A stretch of 64,000 nt of DNA from Paracoccaceae bacterium (GTDB lineage Bacteria; Pseudomonadota; Alphaproteobacteria; Rhodobacterales; Rhodobacteraceae): positions 21,209 to 85,208 of the forward strand of contig JAFGXY010000009.1 of the NCBI GenBank assembly GCA_016936395.1, given 5' to 3'. The position numbers and the translations under genes were made by a program. Position 1 is the first letter of the stretch. Each line of letters opens with the position of its first letter. The notes under the pieces are model-generated. The model saw nothing but the letters and a program-made list of their open reading frames with translations, ran no database searches and was not told where the DNA came from. This document shows, in pieces, positions 35,307-44,721 of the stretch.

Positions 35307-36214
35307 TCGCCGCCTCCATCCGCGCGCCCGCGCGCCAAAGCCATCTGATACACCTGACGCCGCGGCAGCGCGAAAGCCTCTGCAACGGCAGAAGCTGCAT
35401 CCTTCATCGACAGGGTGTCCAATGCCTTGTCCAAAGCCGCCTCTATCGTTTCAGGTTCTGCCGCCACCACGCCAGAGCGGTCGATCAGCAGAACGATTTC
35501 ACCTTTCACATCGCGCCCGGTATAGGCAGCCACCAGATCGTCAAGGCTGCCGCGGCTGACCTCTTCAAAGCGTTTGGTCAGTTCCCGGCACACCGCCGCC
35601 TGTCTGTCACCTCCGAAGCATTGCACACAGTCCCCTAATGTTTCCTGAATCCGCTTTGGCGACTCATACAAGATCAGCGTCGCCTCGACGCGCGACAGGT
35701 CTTCCAGAAACCGTCGCCGCGCGCCCGAGGACGACGGCGCAAACCCCGCAAAGAAAAATCGGTCTGTTGGCAAGCCGGACACGGTCAGCGCGCACAGCAC
35801 GGCCGATGCGCCGGGGGCCGCCAGCACCGGCACGCCTTCGGCAATCGCCGCGCGGGCCAGGCCAAAACCCGGATCGCTGATCAGCGGCGTTCCTGCCTCG
35901 GAGGCATAGACCACCGACCGCCCGTCCTGAAGCGCACGCATCAGACGGGGCAAGGCGTGGGCTTCGTTATGCTCGTGGTAGGACACAATCGACCGATCCC
36001 GCAGAGCGATGCCGTGGATTTCCATCAGGTGCCGCAGGCTGCGGGTGTCCTCGGCGGCCAGAACATCGGCCCCTGCCAGCAGGTCCAGCGCGCGCAACGT
36101 GATGTCACGTGCAGCCCCGATAGGGGTTGCGATGAAATGCAGGCCCGGCGGGATCTCGCGCGGCGAGGTCACATATGCGGCGGGTCGGCTGGGGTCGTCG
36201 GCGGTGGCTGGCAT
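35303..36214 (-). CDS. rsmI: 16S rRNA (cytidine(1402)-2'-O)-methyltransferase RsmI
   Basis: RsmI 2'-O-methylates C1402 in the decoding centre of 16S rRNA. The 303-residue protein has the tetrapyrrole-methylase fold with GLHFIATPIGAARDITLRALDLLAGADVLAAEDTR, VSYHEHNEAHALPRL, VVYASEAGTPLISDPGFGLARAAIAEGV and FFAGFAPSSSGARRRFLEDL. It is divergent from lpoA and coupled to yraN, the same arrangement as yraL/yraM/yraN in enterobacteria. Confidence 0.95.
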   Translation of the reverse strand: MPATADDPSRPAAYVTSPREIPPGLHFIATPIGAARDITLRALDLLAGADVLAAEDTRSLRHLMEIHGIALRDRSIVSYHEHNEAHALPRLMRALQDGRSVVYASEAGTPLISDPGFGLARAAIAEGVPVLAAPGASAVLCALTVSGLPTDRFFFAGFAPSSSGARRRFLEDLSRVEATLILYESPKRIQETLGDCVQCFGGDRQAAVCRELTKRFEEVSRGSLDDLVAAYTGRDVKGEIVLLIDRSGVVAAEPETIEAALDKALDTLSMKDAASAVAEAFALPRRQVYQMALARGRADGGGE

Positions 36215-36311
36215 CGGGCTGGTCCTGACAAGTTTACTTCGCCCTGTATTCGCCGTAGGTTTGCTGACAGGTCGTGCGCAGCTGATTAGCCGCTGGGAAG
36301 AGGAAGTTCAC

Positions 36312-37490
36312 ATGTTGTCCGTTTTAAGCCGGGCCCGCAAGTCGCTGGGTCGTGTTGCCTTTGGCCTGGCCGCCCTGGCGCTGGCCGCCTGTCAGCCGGT
36401 TGTCGGCCCCAACGCCGGGGGGGGCGCGGTCGATCCGGGCACGGCGGTCGTGGTGGCGTTGCTGGTTCCCGGCGGCTCGGGTCAGGCGAGTGACGAGCTT
36501 CTGGCACGTTCCTTGCAGAACGCAGCCCGTCTGGCAATTTCCGATCTGGCTACCAGCCGCATCGACCTGCGGGTCTACAACACCGCAGGTCAGCCCGCAC
36601 AGGCGCAGGCCATGGCCACCCAGGCCATCAACGATGGGGCCCGAATCATCCTTGGCCCGGTCTTCGCGCAAGAGGCCAATGCTGCCGGTGTCGCGGCAGC
36701 GGCGCAGGGTGTCAACGTGCTGGCGTTTTCGAACAACCCCGATATCGCCGGTGGCAATGTCTTCATCCTTGGGCCGACCTTTGCCAACACCGCCACCCGG
36801 CTTGCGGGCTATTCGGTGCGCAACGGCAAACGCCGGATCATGGTGGTGCATGAACAAAACACCGCCGGCAACCTTGGCCGCACGGCCATCGAGCAAGGCG
36901 TGGCGCGAGCCGGTGGGTCCGTCGTCGGTGTCGGGTCGTATGAGTTCTCGCAAAACGGCGTGGTCGTGGCCGCACCCGGCATTGCCGCTGCGGCCCGGGC
37001 CAATGCAGCCGATGCGCTGTTTCTGACCGCAGATACGGCGGGGGCCCTGCCACTGATCAGCCAGCTCTTGGCCGACAACGGCATGGGGCCTGCCGTGACG
37101 CAGTTCATCGGCCTGACCCGCTGGGATATCCCGCAGGCCACTCTGGCGCTGCCAGGCGTGCAGGGCGGGTGGTTTGCCTTGCCGGACCCGGCTTTGTATC
37201 AGCAATACCAGTCGCGCTATCAAACCGCCTTTGGCGAGGCGCCGCACCCGATTTCCGGCCTTGCCTATGATGGCATCGCCGCCATCGGGGCCTTGCTGAA
37301 ACGCGGCAATGCAACGGCGCTGTCATCTGCCGCGCTGACCCAAGGGGCGGGCTTTGTCGGCGTCAACGGCATTTTCCGGCTGCGCAGCGACGGCTTGAAC
37401 GAGCGCGGCCTAGCCGTGGCGCAGGTGCGCAACAATCAGGTCGTGATCGTCGATCCGGCCCCGCGCAGCTTTGGCGGCTTCGGATTCTGA
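36312..37490 (+). CDS. Penicillin-binding protein activator LpoA-like lipoprotein
   Basis: This is a 392-residue lipoprotein related to the C-terminal domain of LpoA (YraM), the outer-membrane activator of PBP1A. The ATG at 36312 has AGAGGAAG upstream and gives a lipoprotein signal with lipobox LAAC (LALAACQPV). The rest is a type-I periplasmic-binding fold: VVVALLVPGGSGQASDELLARSLQNAARLAISDL, GARIILGPVFAQEANAAG, LAFSNNPDIAGGNVFILG and ISGLAYDGIAAIGALL. It lacks the N-terminal TPR domain of E. coli LpoA. It is divergent from rsmI and followed 10 nt later by glnD. Confidence 0.82.
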   Translation: MLSVLSRARKSLGRVAFGLAALALAACQPVVGPNAGGGAVDPGTAVVVALLVPGGSGQASDELLARSLQNAARLAISDLATSRIDLRVYNTAGQPAQAQAMATQAINDGARIILGPVFAQEANAAGVAAAAQGVNVLAFSNNPDIAGGNVFILGPTFANTATRLAGYSVRNGKRRIMVVHEQNTAGNLGRTAIEQGVARAGGSVVGVGSYEFSQNGVVVAAPGIAAAARANAADALFLTADTAGALPLISQLLADNGMGPAVTQFIGLTRWDIPQATLALPGVQGGWFALPDPALYQQYQSRYQTAFGEAPHPISGLAYDGIAAIGALLKRGNATALSSAALTQGAGFVGVNGIFRLRSDGLNERGLAVAQVRNNQVVIVDPAPRSFGGFGF

Positions 37491-37500
37491 GGACCGTTTG

Positions 37501-40302
37501 ATGGCGCTGGCCGCCGAACAACCCGCCCTTCCTGCGCTGCATGGTCACGCCCCAGTCGAGATGATCCTGCCTCCGGCACGGATCATCGACGTTGGCGCAA
37601 TGCAGGCGGCCATTCGCGCCGAGGTGCAGGCCACCGGCACCACCGATCCGCACGGTCTGCGTGCGATTGCCGTCAGCCACATGTCAGAGGTGCGGATCGC
37701 CGGGTCTGCCGCCTTGGCCGAGGCGTTCCTTGCCCGCCCGCGCGACGCCCGCGCGCTGGTTGCAGCACAGTCTTTCCTGACCGATGGGCTGGTGCGGGTG
37801 GCGCTTGAGGTGTCGTGCCATCACCTGCACCCGCTGGCCAACCCGACCGAGGCCGAACGGATTGCCATTGTCGCCGTCGGCGGCTACGGCCGTGCCGAAA
37901 TGGCCCCGGCCTCGGACGTGGACCTGTTGTTCCTGACGCCGTGGAAAACCACGCCCTGGGCTGAAAGCGTCATCGAATCGCTGCTCTACATGCTGTGGGA
38001 TCTGAAGCTGAAGGTGGGCCACGCCACCCGCACGGTAAAAGACTGTGTGCGGCTTGGCCGCGAAGACATTACCATCCGCACCGCTTTGCTGGAGCACCGC
38101 TTCATCGCAGGCCATGCAGCACTTGCCACCGATCTGGGCGACAAGCTGTGGTCGGACCTGTTCCGCAACACCGGGCCCGAGTTCATCGAGGCCAAGCTGG
38201 CCGAACGGGCCGCGCGCCACAAACGCCAGGGCGGGCAGCGCTATGTGCTGGAACCCAACGTGAAAGAGGGCAAGGGCGGGTTGCGCGATCTGCAGACCCT
38301 GTATTGGATCGGCAAATACCTGCACCGCGTCGGTGCCGCGCGCGAGTTGGTGGCGGTTGGATTGTTCCGACCCGAAGAATATGAAACCTTCCGCACCGCA
38401 GAAGAGTTCCTCTGGGCGGTGCGCTGCCATCTGCACTATATCGCCGGGCGGGCGATGGACCAGTTGACCTTTGACCTGCAGGTCGAGGTTGCAGCCCGGA
38501 TGGGATACCGTGACGCCGGCGGCAGACGGGCGGTCGAGATCTTCATGCAGGACTATTTCCGCCACGCCACCCGCGTCGGCGAATTGACCCGCATCTTCCT
38601 GACCGAGCTTGAGGCCCGCCACGCCAAGCCCGAGGCCAGCCTTCTGGGCATCTTCAAGCGCAAGAAGCGGGTGAAGGCGGGTTATACGCTGGTGCAGGGC
38701 CGGATTGACGTGACCGATCCCGCGGCATTTCTGGCCGACAACCTTAACCTTCTGCGGGTTTTCGAAGAGGCGTTGCGCACCGGATACCTTCTGCACCCCA
38801 ACGTCATGCGCCTGATTGCGGCCAACCTTGACCGCATCGATGATCGCATGCGCAATGACCCCGAGGCCGTTCAAATCTTCCTTGACCTGCTGCTGAAGCA
38901 CGGCAACCCCGAACGGGCGCTGCGCCGGATGAACGAGTTGGGCGTCCTGGGCGCCTTCATCCCCGAATTTGAACCCATCGTCGCGATGATGCAGTTCAAT
39001 GTCTATCACCACTACACGGTGGATGAGCATATCATCCAATGCGTGAGCATTCTGGCCCAGATCGAACGCGGCGAGCTGGTGGAAGAGCTTCCCGTGGCCA
39101 CCGGCATCCTGAAGGCCGGGGTGAACCGCAAGGTGATTTACATCGCCATCCTGCTGCACGACATTGGCAAGGGCCGGCCCGAAGACCATTCCATCATCGG
39201 TGCCCAGATGGCCCGCCGCATTGCCCCACGCCTTGGACTGACGCCGGAAGACTGCGAGACCGTCGAATGGCTGGTGCGCTATCACCTTCTGATGTCCGAC
39301 ATGGCGCAAAAGCGTGACATCGGCGACCCGCGCACCGTGCGTGACTTTGCCAAGGCGGTGAAGACCCGCAAACGGCTGGACCTGCTGACCCTGCTGACAG
39401 TCTGCGACATCCGCGGCGTGGGGCCGGGCACATGGAACAACTGGAAGGCCATGCTGCTGCGCCGCCTGTATAATGAAACCGCCGATGCGCTGACCAGCGG
39501 GCTGGAACACATCAACCGCGACAAACGCGAGGATGAGTCGAAAAGGGCCCTGCGCGAGGCGCTGGCCGACTGGCCCGCCGCCGATCTGCGCGCCGAACTG
39601 GCCCGCCACTACCCGCCCTATTGGCAGGGGCTTTCGACCGAAACCCAGGCCGTCTTTGCCCGCCTGCTGCGCGGACTGGCCGACAACGAGATCCGCATCG
39701 ATCTGCACCCGGAACCCGACCGCGACGCCACCCGCGCCGCCTTTGCGCTGGCCGACCATCCCGGCATCTTCTCGCGTCTGGCCGGGGCCCTGGCACTGGT
39801 CGGGGCCAACGTCGTCGATGCCCGCACCTATACCTCGAAAGACGGCTATGCGACGCCGGTGTTCTGGGTGCAGGACGCCGAAGGCAAACCCTATGACGAG
39901 GCCCGCCTGCCCCGCCTGCGAACCATGATCGACCGAACGCTGAAAGGAGAGGTCGTCGCCCGCGATGCGCTGAAAGACCGCGACAAGGTGAAAAAGCGCG
40001 AACGCGAGTTCCGCTTTCCTACCCACATCACTTTCGACAACGAAGGCTCGGAGATTTATACGATCATCGAGGTTGACACCCGCGACCGCCCCGGTCTGCT
40101 GTATGATCTGACCCGAACCCTTGCCAACGCCAACATCTACATCGCCAGTGCGGTGATCGCGACCTATGGCGCGCAGGTGGTCGACGCGTTTTATGTAAAG
40201 GACATGTTCGGGGTAAAGCTGCACGCCAAGTCCAAACAGGAAGCGCTTGAGAAAAAGCTGCGTCAGGCGATTGCCGACGGCGCCGAGCGGGCCGCGACGT
40301 GA
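37501..40302 (+). CDS. glnD: PII uridylyltransferase/uridylyl-removing enzyme GlnD
   Basis: GlnD senses glutamine and adds UMP to, or removes it from, the PII proteins GlnB/GlnK, controlling nitrogen assimilation. The ATG at 37501 has GAGGA at 37489-37493; the upstream in-frame start lies in lpoA. The 933-residue protein has the nucleotidyltransferase motif GGYGRAEMAPASDVDLLFL (about 127-146), an HD domain (H553 in LLHDIGKGRPEDHS) for UMP removal, and two C-terminal ACT domains starting at about 750 and 859 that bind glutamine. The stop overlaps the murJ start (GTGA). Confidence 0.96.
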   Translation: MALAAEQPALPALHGHAPVEMILPPARIIDVGAMQAAIRAEVQATGTTDPHGLRAIAVSHMSEVRIAGSAALAEAFLARPRDARALVAAQSFLTDGLVRVALEVSCHHLHPLANPTEAERIAIVAVGGYGRAEMAPASDVDLLFLTPWKTTPWAESVIESLLYMLWDLKLKVGHATRTVKDCVRLGREDITIRTALLEHRFIAGHAALATDLGDKLWSDLFRNTGPEFIEAKLAERAARHKRQGGQRYVLEPNVKEGKGGLRDLQTLYWIGKYLHRVGAARELVAVGLFRPEEYETFRTAEEFLWAVRCHLHYIAGRAMDQLTFDLQVEVAARMGYRDAGGRRAVEIFMQDYFRHATRVGELTRIFLTELEARHAKPEASLLGIFKRKKRVKAGYTLVQGRIDVTDPAAFLADNLNLLRVFEEALRTGYLLHPNVMRLIAANLDRIDDRMRNDPEAVQIFLDLLLKHGNPERALRRMNELGVLGAFIPEFEPIVAMMQFNVYHHYTVDEHIIQCVSILAQIERGELVEELPVATGILKAGVNRKVIYIAILLHDIGKGRPEDHSIIGAQMARRIAPRLGLTPEDCETVEWLVRYHLLMSDMAQKRDIGDPRTVRDFAKAVKTRKRLDLLTLLTVCDIRGVGPGTWNNWKAMLLRRLYNETADALTSGLEHINRDKREDESKRALREALADWPAADLRAELARHYPPYWQGLSTETQAVFARLLRGLADNEIRIDLHPEPDRDATRAAFALADHPGIFSRLAGALALVGANVVDARTYTSKDGYATPVFWVQDAEGKPYDEARLPRLRTMIDRTLKGEVVARDALKDRDKVKKREREFRFPTHITFDNEGSEIYTIIEVDTRDRPGLLYDLTRTLANANIYIASAVIATYGAQVVDAFYVKDMFGVKLHAKSKQEALEKKLRQAIADGAERAAT

Positions 40303-41846
40303 AGCCCATCCGTCTGGTGCGCGGCTTTTTCACCGTGGGCGGCTGGACGCTGGCCAGCCGCATCCTTGGCTTTGTCCGTGATGCATGGATCGCGGCCGTG
40401 CTGGGCACCGGGCCTGCGGCACAGGCCTTCATCGTGGCGTTTTCGCTGCCCAACATGTTTCGCCGCTTCTTTGCCGAGGGGGCCTTCAACACCGCCTTCG
40501 TGCCGATGTTCTCGAAAAAACTGGAAAGCGGCGAGTCACCCGAAGATTTCGCGCGCGAGGCGATGTCGGGCCTGGCCTCGGTGGTGCTGGCGCTGACGCT
40601 GATTGCACAGGTGTTCATGCCGTGGCTGGTGCTGGCGATGGCCTCGGGCTTTCAGGGCGACGCGCGCTTTGATCTGTCGGTCAGCTATGGCCGCATCGCC
40701 TTTCCCTATATCCTTTTCATCTCGCTGGCGGCTTTGGCCTCGGGCGTGCTGAATGCCTCGGGCCGCTTTGCCGCCGCTGCCGCAGCACCGGTGCTGTTGA
40801 ACCTGATCTTCATCGCCACGCTGTGGCTGACGCCGCGCCTTGGCTGGGACGCAGGGCTTGCCCTGACCTGGGCCGTCCCCCTGGCCGGGATCGCACAGTT
40901 CGCGCTGGTCTGGGTTGCGGCCCGGCGGGCAGGCATCACCCTGATCCCCCGCCTGCCTCGCCTGACGCCCGACATCAAGCGTCTGGCCATCATCGCAGCC
41001 CCCGCCATGCTGGCCGGTGGCGTGGTGCAGATCAACCTTCTGGTCGGGCGGCAGGTGTCGTCCTACTTTGGCGAGGCGGTGGCCTGGCTCTATAACGCCG
41101 ACCGGCTGTATCAGCTTCCTTTGGGCGTGGTGGCGATTGCCATCGGCGTTGTACTGCTGCCCGACCTGTCGCGGCGCCTGAAAGCCGACGATACCGACGG
41201 CGCGCGGCACAGCTTTTCCCGCGCGACCGAATTTGCGCTGGCGCTGACCATTCCGTCGGCCGTGGCGCTGGTTGTGATTGCCACGCCGCTGGTGTCAGTG
41301 CTGTTTGAACGCGGCAAATTCGGCCCCGCCGATACGGTGGCGACCGCGTTTGCGGTGGCAGTCTATGGCTTGGGTCTGCCGGCCTTTGTGCTGCAAAAGG
41401 TGCTGCAACCGCTGTTCTTTGCCCGCGAAGACACCAGAAGCCCGTTCAATTATGCCGTGGTGTCGATGGTGGTGAACGCGGTGCTGGCCGTCGGACTGGC
41501 CCCGTTGATCGGCTATATCGCCGCCGCTGTCGCCACTTCGGTGGCGGCTTGGGCGATGGTCTGGCAACTTTGGCGTGGCAGCCGCGCCATGGGCGAGGCC
41601 GTGCGCCTTGATGACCGGCTGACCGCCCGCGCGCCGCGCATCGTGCTGGCATCGCTGATCATGGGGGCGGTGCTTTACGCCGCAATGTTGATTCTGATGC
41701 CGATGCTGGGCACACCCGGCTGGCGCTATCTGGGCCTTGCCCTGTTGGTGCTGGCCGGCGCTGTGACCTATTTCGGCGCAGGGGCCATGATCGGCGCGTT
41801 CCGGCTGTCGGACTTCAAGGCCGGGCTCAGCCGTCGCAAGGCCTGA
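40299..41846 (+). CDS. murJ: Lipid II flippase MurJ
   Basis: MurJ flips lipid-linked peptidoglycan precursor across the inner membrane. The 515-residue MOP-family protein starts at GTG 40299, coupled to glnD. It has about 14 membrane helices, with conserved segments SRILGFVRDAWIAAVLG, FSLPNMFRRFFAEGAFNTAFVPMF, NLLVGRQVSSYFGEAVAWLYNADRLYQLPLGVVAIAIGVVLLPDLSR and LVSVLFERGKFG. The glnD-murJ-trpS neighbourhood is common in alphaproteobacteria; here a rhomboid homologue on the other strand lies between murJ and trpS. Confidence 0.95.
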   Translation: MKPIRLVRGFFTVGGWTLASRILGFVRDAWIAAVLGTGPAAQAFIVAFSLPNMFRRFFAEGAFNTAFVPMFSKKLESGESPEDFAREAMSGLASVVLALTLIAQVFMPWLVLAMASGFQGDARFDLSVSYGRIAFPYILFISLAALASGVLNASGRFAAAAAAPVLLNLIFIATLWLTPRLGWDAGLALTWAVPLAGIAQFALVWVAARRAGITLIPRLPRLTPDIKRLAIIAAPAMLAGGVVQINLLVGRQVSSYFGEAVAWLYNADRLYQLPLGVVAIAIGVVLLPDLSRRLKADDTDGARHSFSRATEFALALTIPSAVALVVIATPLVSVLFERGKFGPADTVATAFAVAVYGLGLPAFVLQKVLQPLFFAREDTRSPFNYAVVSMVVNAVLAVGLAPLIGYIAAAVATSVAAWAMVWQLWRGSRAMGEAVRLDDRLTARAPRIVLASLIMGAVLYAAMLILMPMLGTPGWRYLGLALLVLAGAVTYFGAGAMIGAFRLSDFKAGLSRRKA

Positions 41847-41899
41847 CCCGCGTCGGGCACGTTGCGCGACGCTGGCAGGCACAGGCCCGCAGCCGGCCC

Positions 41900-42586
41900 C
41901 TACCTCTGCCGCACCTTCTGCAACACCCGCGCAAACCCGCCCGGACTGACCACAAAGGACAGCAGGAAGCCGGTGGCAAAGCCCGTCAGATCGGCCACCC
42001 ATTCATAGCCGCCCCCAAACAACAGCCCGAACACCAGCTGTACCCCCAGCAGGAAGCCGATCATCGTGAAGGCGCGGAATTTGTTGGCCCCCACCGCCGC
42101 CAGATTGACCCACAAGAGGAAGGTGAAGCCGCCGATCAAGCCATAGACCGCCGGATAGGCCCCGACCAGCGGCGCCCGAACCCCCGGCAAGACCAGCGTA
42201 TAGACCAAGGCCCCCATCGCCGCGGCAGCAAAGAACACCAGAAGAACCGCCCACCAACGAAACACCTCTCCCACCATCTTGCCCAAAGCCAGCAGGATGA
42301 CGACCGCAAACAGCGCGTGGGTCACCCCGCCATGCACCAAGGGATAGCTGATCAGCCGGTGAAGGCCGTTCAACGGATATTGCCCGGTCTCCAGAAAATA
42401 CCGCATCAGATCGGGCGAGAAGGCGAACCGCTCCAACGCCTGCAAGCGCCAGCCCACACCAGTCGCGCCGCCCACAAGGCCCCGCTCGGCAAGGCTCAGC
42501 ACGACCTCCATCGCGATCATCGGCAGGGCAAGTGCCCAGACCACAAGCGGCAGCGGGTTCAACGGCGGGGCATTGCGGTCATCCAT
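41900..42586 (-). CDS. Rhomboid-like membrane protein, catalytically dead
   Basis: This is a 228-residue protein with the rhomboid fold of about six membrane helices. Fold landmarks remain: SYPLVHGGVTHALFAVVILLALG (loop and TM2 with His85 and His90) and the TM4/TM6 helices. The serine of the GxSG motif is replaced: the equivalent stretch reads GAYPAVYG (142-149), with Tyr144 and Pro145 where Ser-Gly is expected. The TM6 histidine position reads ADLTGFATG, with Asp199 in its place. Both members of the Ser-His dyad are therefore lost. It may be a pseudoprotease that binds but does not cut membrane proteins. Confidence 0.82.
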   Translation of the reverse strand: MDDRNAPPLNPLPLVVWALALPMIAMEVVLSLAERGLVGGATGVGWRLQALERFAFSPDLMRYFLETGQYPLNGLHRLISYPLVHGGVTHALFAVVILLALGKMVGEVFRWWAVLLVFFAAAAMGALVYTLVLPGVRAPLVGAYPAVYGLIGGFTFLLWVNLAAVGANKFRAFTMIGFLLGVQLVFGLLFGGGYEWVADLTGFATGFLLSFVVSPGGFARVLQKVRQR

Positions 42587-42675
42587 GGGCGGCTCCTGCG
42601 CGGGACGGTCGCGATTGACGCCCCTTTCCCCATGGATTACGCCAGCCCGAGCGCATTATCCAGATGGAGTTCCCC

Positions 42676-43716
42676 ATGGCCGAGCCGGTCCAAACGCCTG
42701 CGGCTTTTCCCAGACGCATCTTTTCGGGCATCCAGCCGTCGGGCGGGATCACGCTGGGAAATTACCTAGGCGCGCTGAAACGCTTTGTCGAAAAGCAGAA
42801 TGAAGGGATCGAGACGATCTATTGCATGGTCGACATGCACGCGATCACCGTCTGGCAAGACCCGGCCAAGCTGCGCCATGCCACGCGCGAAGGGGCCGCG
42901 GCGTTTATCGCGGCGGGCATTGATCCTGCCCGGTCGATCCTGTTCAACCAAAGCCAGGTGTCCGCCCATGCCGAATTGGGCTGGATCTTCAACTGCGTGG
43001 CGCGTCTGGGCTGGATGAACCGGATGACCCAGTTCAAGGACAAGGCGGGCAAGAACGCCGAGGCCGCGTCCTTGGGCCTTTACGCCTACCCCGCCCTGAT
43101 GGCCGCCGACATCATGGCCTATCATGCAACCCATGTGCCGGTGGGCGAGGATCAGAAACAGCATCTGGAATTGACCCGCGACATCGCGATGAAGTTCAAC
43201 CATGACTATGGCGTCGAGTTCTTTCCTATCGTCGAACCGGTGATCGAAGGTGCCGCCACGCGGGTGATGTCGTTGCGCGATGGCACCAAGAAGATGTCGA
43301 AATCCGACCCATCCGACCAAAGCCGCATCAACCTGACCGACGATGCCGACACCATTGCCGCAAAAATCCGCAAGGCCAAGACCGATGCCGACCCGCTGCC
43401 CGACAGCCTCGACGGTCTGCGCGACCGGCCCGAGGCGCGCAATCTTGTCAACATCTACGCCGCCTTGGCAGGTTTGACGCCGTCGCAGGTGGTGGCCGAA
43501 AATGCGGGCGCGCTGTTTGGCAGTTTCAAGCCCAAGCTGGCCGATCTGGCGGTGGCACATCTGTCACCGATCACCACCGAAATGACCCGCCTGATGCAAG
43601 ACCCGGCCGAGATCGACCGCATCCTCGGGGTTGGCGCCGACCGGGCGGATGCCATTGCACGCCCCATTCTTGACCGGGTCTATGACATCACCGGCATGAT
43701 ACGCTCGCGTCGATAG
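42676..43716 (+). CDS. trpS: Tryptophanyl-tRNA synthetase
   Basis: TrpS charges tRNA-Trp. The ATG at 42676 ([38 protein letters not shown]) is preceded by GGAG at 42666-42669; an upstream ATG at 42664 contains that site within its own reading frame and is less likely. The 346-residue class I enzyme has the HIGH-equivalent [24 protein letters not shown] and the KMSKS loop ([11 protein letters not shown]). The C-terminal domain is complete. It is divergent from the rhomboid-like gene. Confidence 0.95.
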   Translation: MAEPVQTPAAFPRRIFSGIQPSGGITLGNYLGALKRFVEKQNEGIETIYCMVDMHAITVWQDPAKLRHATREGAAAFIAAGIDPARSILFNQSQVSAHAELGWIFNCVARLGWMNRMTQFKDKAGKNAEAASLGLYAYPALMAADIMAYHATHVPVGEDQKQHLELTRDIAMKFNHDYGVEFFPIVEPVIEGAATRVMSLRDGTKKMSKSDPSDQSRINLTDDADTIAAKIRKAKTDADPLPDSLDGLRDRPEARNLVNIYAALAGLTPSQVVAENAGALFGSFKPKLADLAVAHLSPITTEMTRLMQDPAEIDRILGVGADRADAIARPILDRVYDITGMIRSRR

Positions 43717-44141
43717 CACTGCAGGCGGACCCTGCCTGACACCACCTGTCGCAAGGATTGGCTTACGGGGGGGCGACAACAGGCGCGGGCGACGGTGTCA
43801 GCCGCGCTGACCTTGCGCGGGCGGCCTCGACAGCTTGCAGTTCAGAATGCCCGCATCAAGGGGCCCAAAATTCCTGTCGGACCGGAACCGGGTCACTGTC
43901 CAAACTCCGCTGGGCCTATGTGTCTGGAACCGCAAGACAAGCGTGGTATTTCAATCAGTCAACTTGCCGCCAGCCCAAGGCTATCACACCAGACTGAAGC
44001 TCTCGCCCGGCTTTCTCTTTCCACAAATATCCGCAGGGGGTTCAAGGGGGCGCGCGCGCGCCCTTTTCAACAGACGCACCAAAAGCCGCCGACACCACAC
44101 CGCGCCCCCCTCCCCCCTCGTGGGGGAGGGGGGGGCCGGGG
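43717..44141. other. Gene-free stretch with GC hairpin between trpS and ygiB
   Basis: These 425 bases between the convergent genes trpS and ygiB have no convincing reading frame or RNA gene. They contain an alternating GC run near 44050-44063. At 44105-44135 there is a C-rich/G-rich inverted repeat (two C5-6 blocks paired with two G blocks around a TCGT loop) just downstream of the ygiB stop. It could serve as a transcription barrier for ygiB, although no T-run follows. Confidence 0.4.
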
Positions 44142-44717
44142 TCAGCCCCCGACCGACCGCGCCGCCGCCGAAGACCCAAAGCCCCCTCGGCTTGCCACGG
44201 CGGCGCGCGTCATCGGAGGCTTGCCCACCGTGGCAGGTGCCTTGGTGAAGGCCGAGGTGGACATCTTTCCGGTCGAGTTCAACCGCGACACTTGGGTGCC
44301 GCCCGAAGGTGTTGCAAAGCCGCCCCCGGCCTTTGGCACCACTGGTTGTGCCATGGCGCGGCCGCCGCCCAGTGCCTGACCCAGCATGTAGCCTGCCAGC
44401 AGCGGCAGGAAAATTCCACCCATGCCGCCGCCTGAGCCCTGAACGCTGTCGGCCCCGCAGGCCCCGGCACCATGCTCTTGCTCGCACAGTTCCTTGCTTT
44501 CATAGCGTGGCGCAGTCTCGGCGTGTACTGCCTTTGCCTCGGCAAAGGTGGTCTCGCAATCCTCCTTGGTGAACCAGCCGCCCTGACTGGCGGCCGCGAT
44601 GCAGCTTTCCATATCGGGGAACGCCGCGGCGTCTGTCTGTTCTTCCTGCTGGCAGGCGGCAAGCCCGAAGGCTGCTGCGCCAAGGATCACCAGCGAGACG
44701 TTTCGTGATCGCTTCAT
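44142..44717 (-). CDS. ygiB: YgiB-like lipoprotein (DUF1190)
   Basis: This is a 191-residue predicted outer-membrane lipoprotein. The start MKRSRNVSLVILGAAAFGLAAC (44717) gives a lipobox LAAC; GGTAAGGGT precedes the ATG. The DUF1190 pattern of paired cysteines is visible (CIAAASQGGWFTKEDCETTFAEAKAVHAETAPRYESKELCEQEHGAGAC). A Gly-rich segment (GSGGGMGGIFLPLLAGYMLGQALGGG) follows, then a Ser/Gly-rich tail. It begins 4 nt after ygiC, reproducing the ygiB/ygiC pairing of enterobacteria in reversed order. Confidence 0.83.
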   Translation of the reverse strand: MKRSRNVSLVILGAAAFGLAACQQEEQTDAAAFPDMESCIAAASQGGWFTKEDCETTFAEAKAVHAETAPRYESKELCEQEHGAGACGADSVQGSGGGMGGIFLPLLAGYMLGQALGGGRAMAQPVVPKAGGGFATPSGGTQVSRLNSTGKMSTSAFTKAPATVGKPPMTRAAVASRGGFGSSAAARSVGG

Positions 44718-44721
44718 ACCC

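Noticed and set aside
37684..40224. An 846-codon open frame antisense to glnD
   Set aside because: It mirrors glnD, has no recognisable domain, and its composition is that of a complementary-strand shadow. The same applies to the 732-codon frame opposite mrdA at 1267-3465.
43795..44379. Open frames on the plus strand across the trpS-ygiB gap
   Set aside because: They run into the antisense of ygiB, are low-complexity Pro/Arg-rich and have no Shine-Dalgarno or homology.
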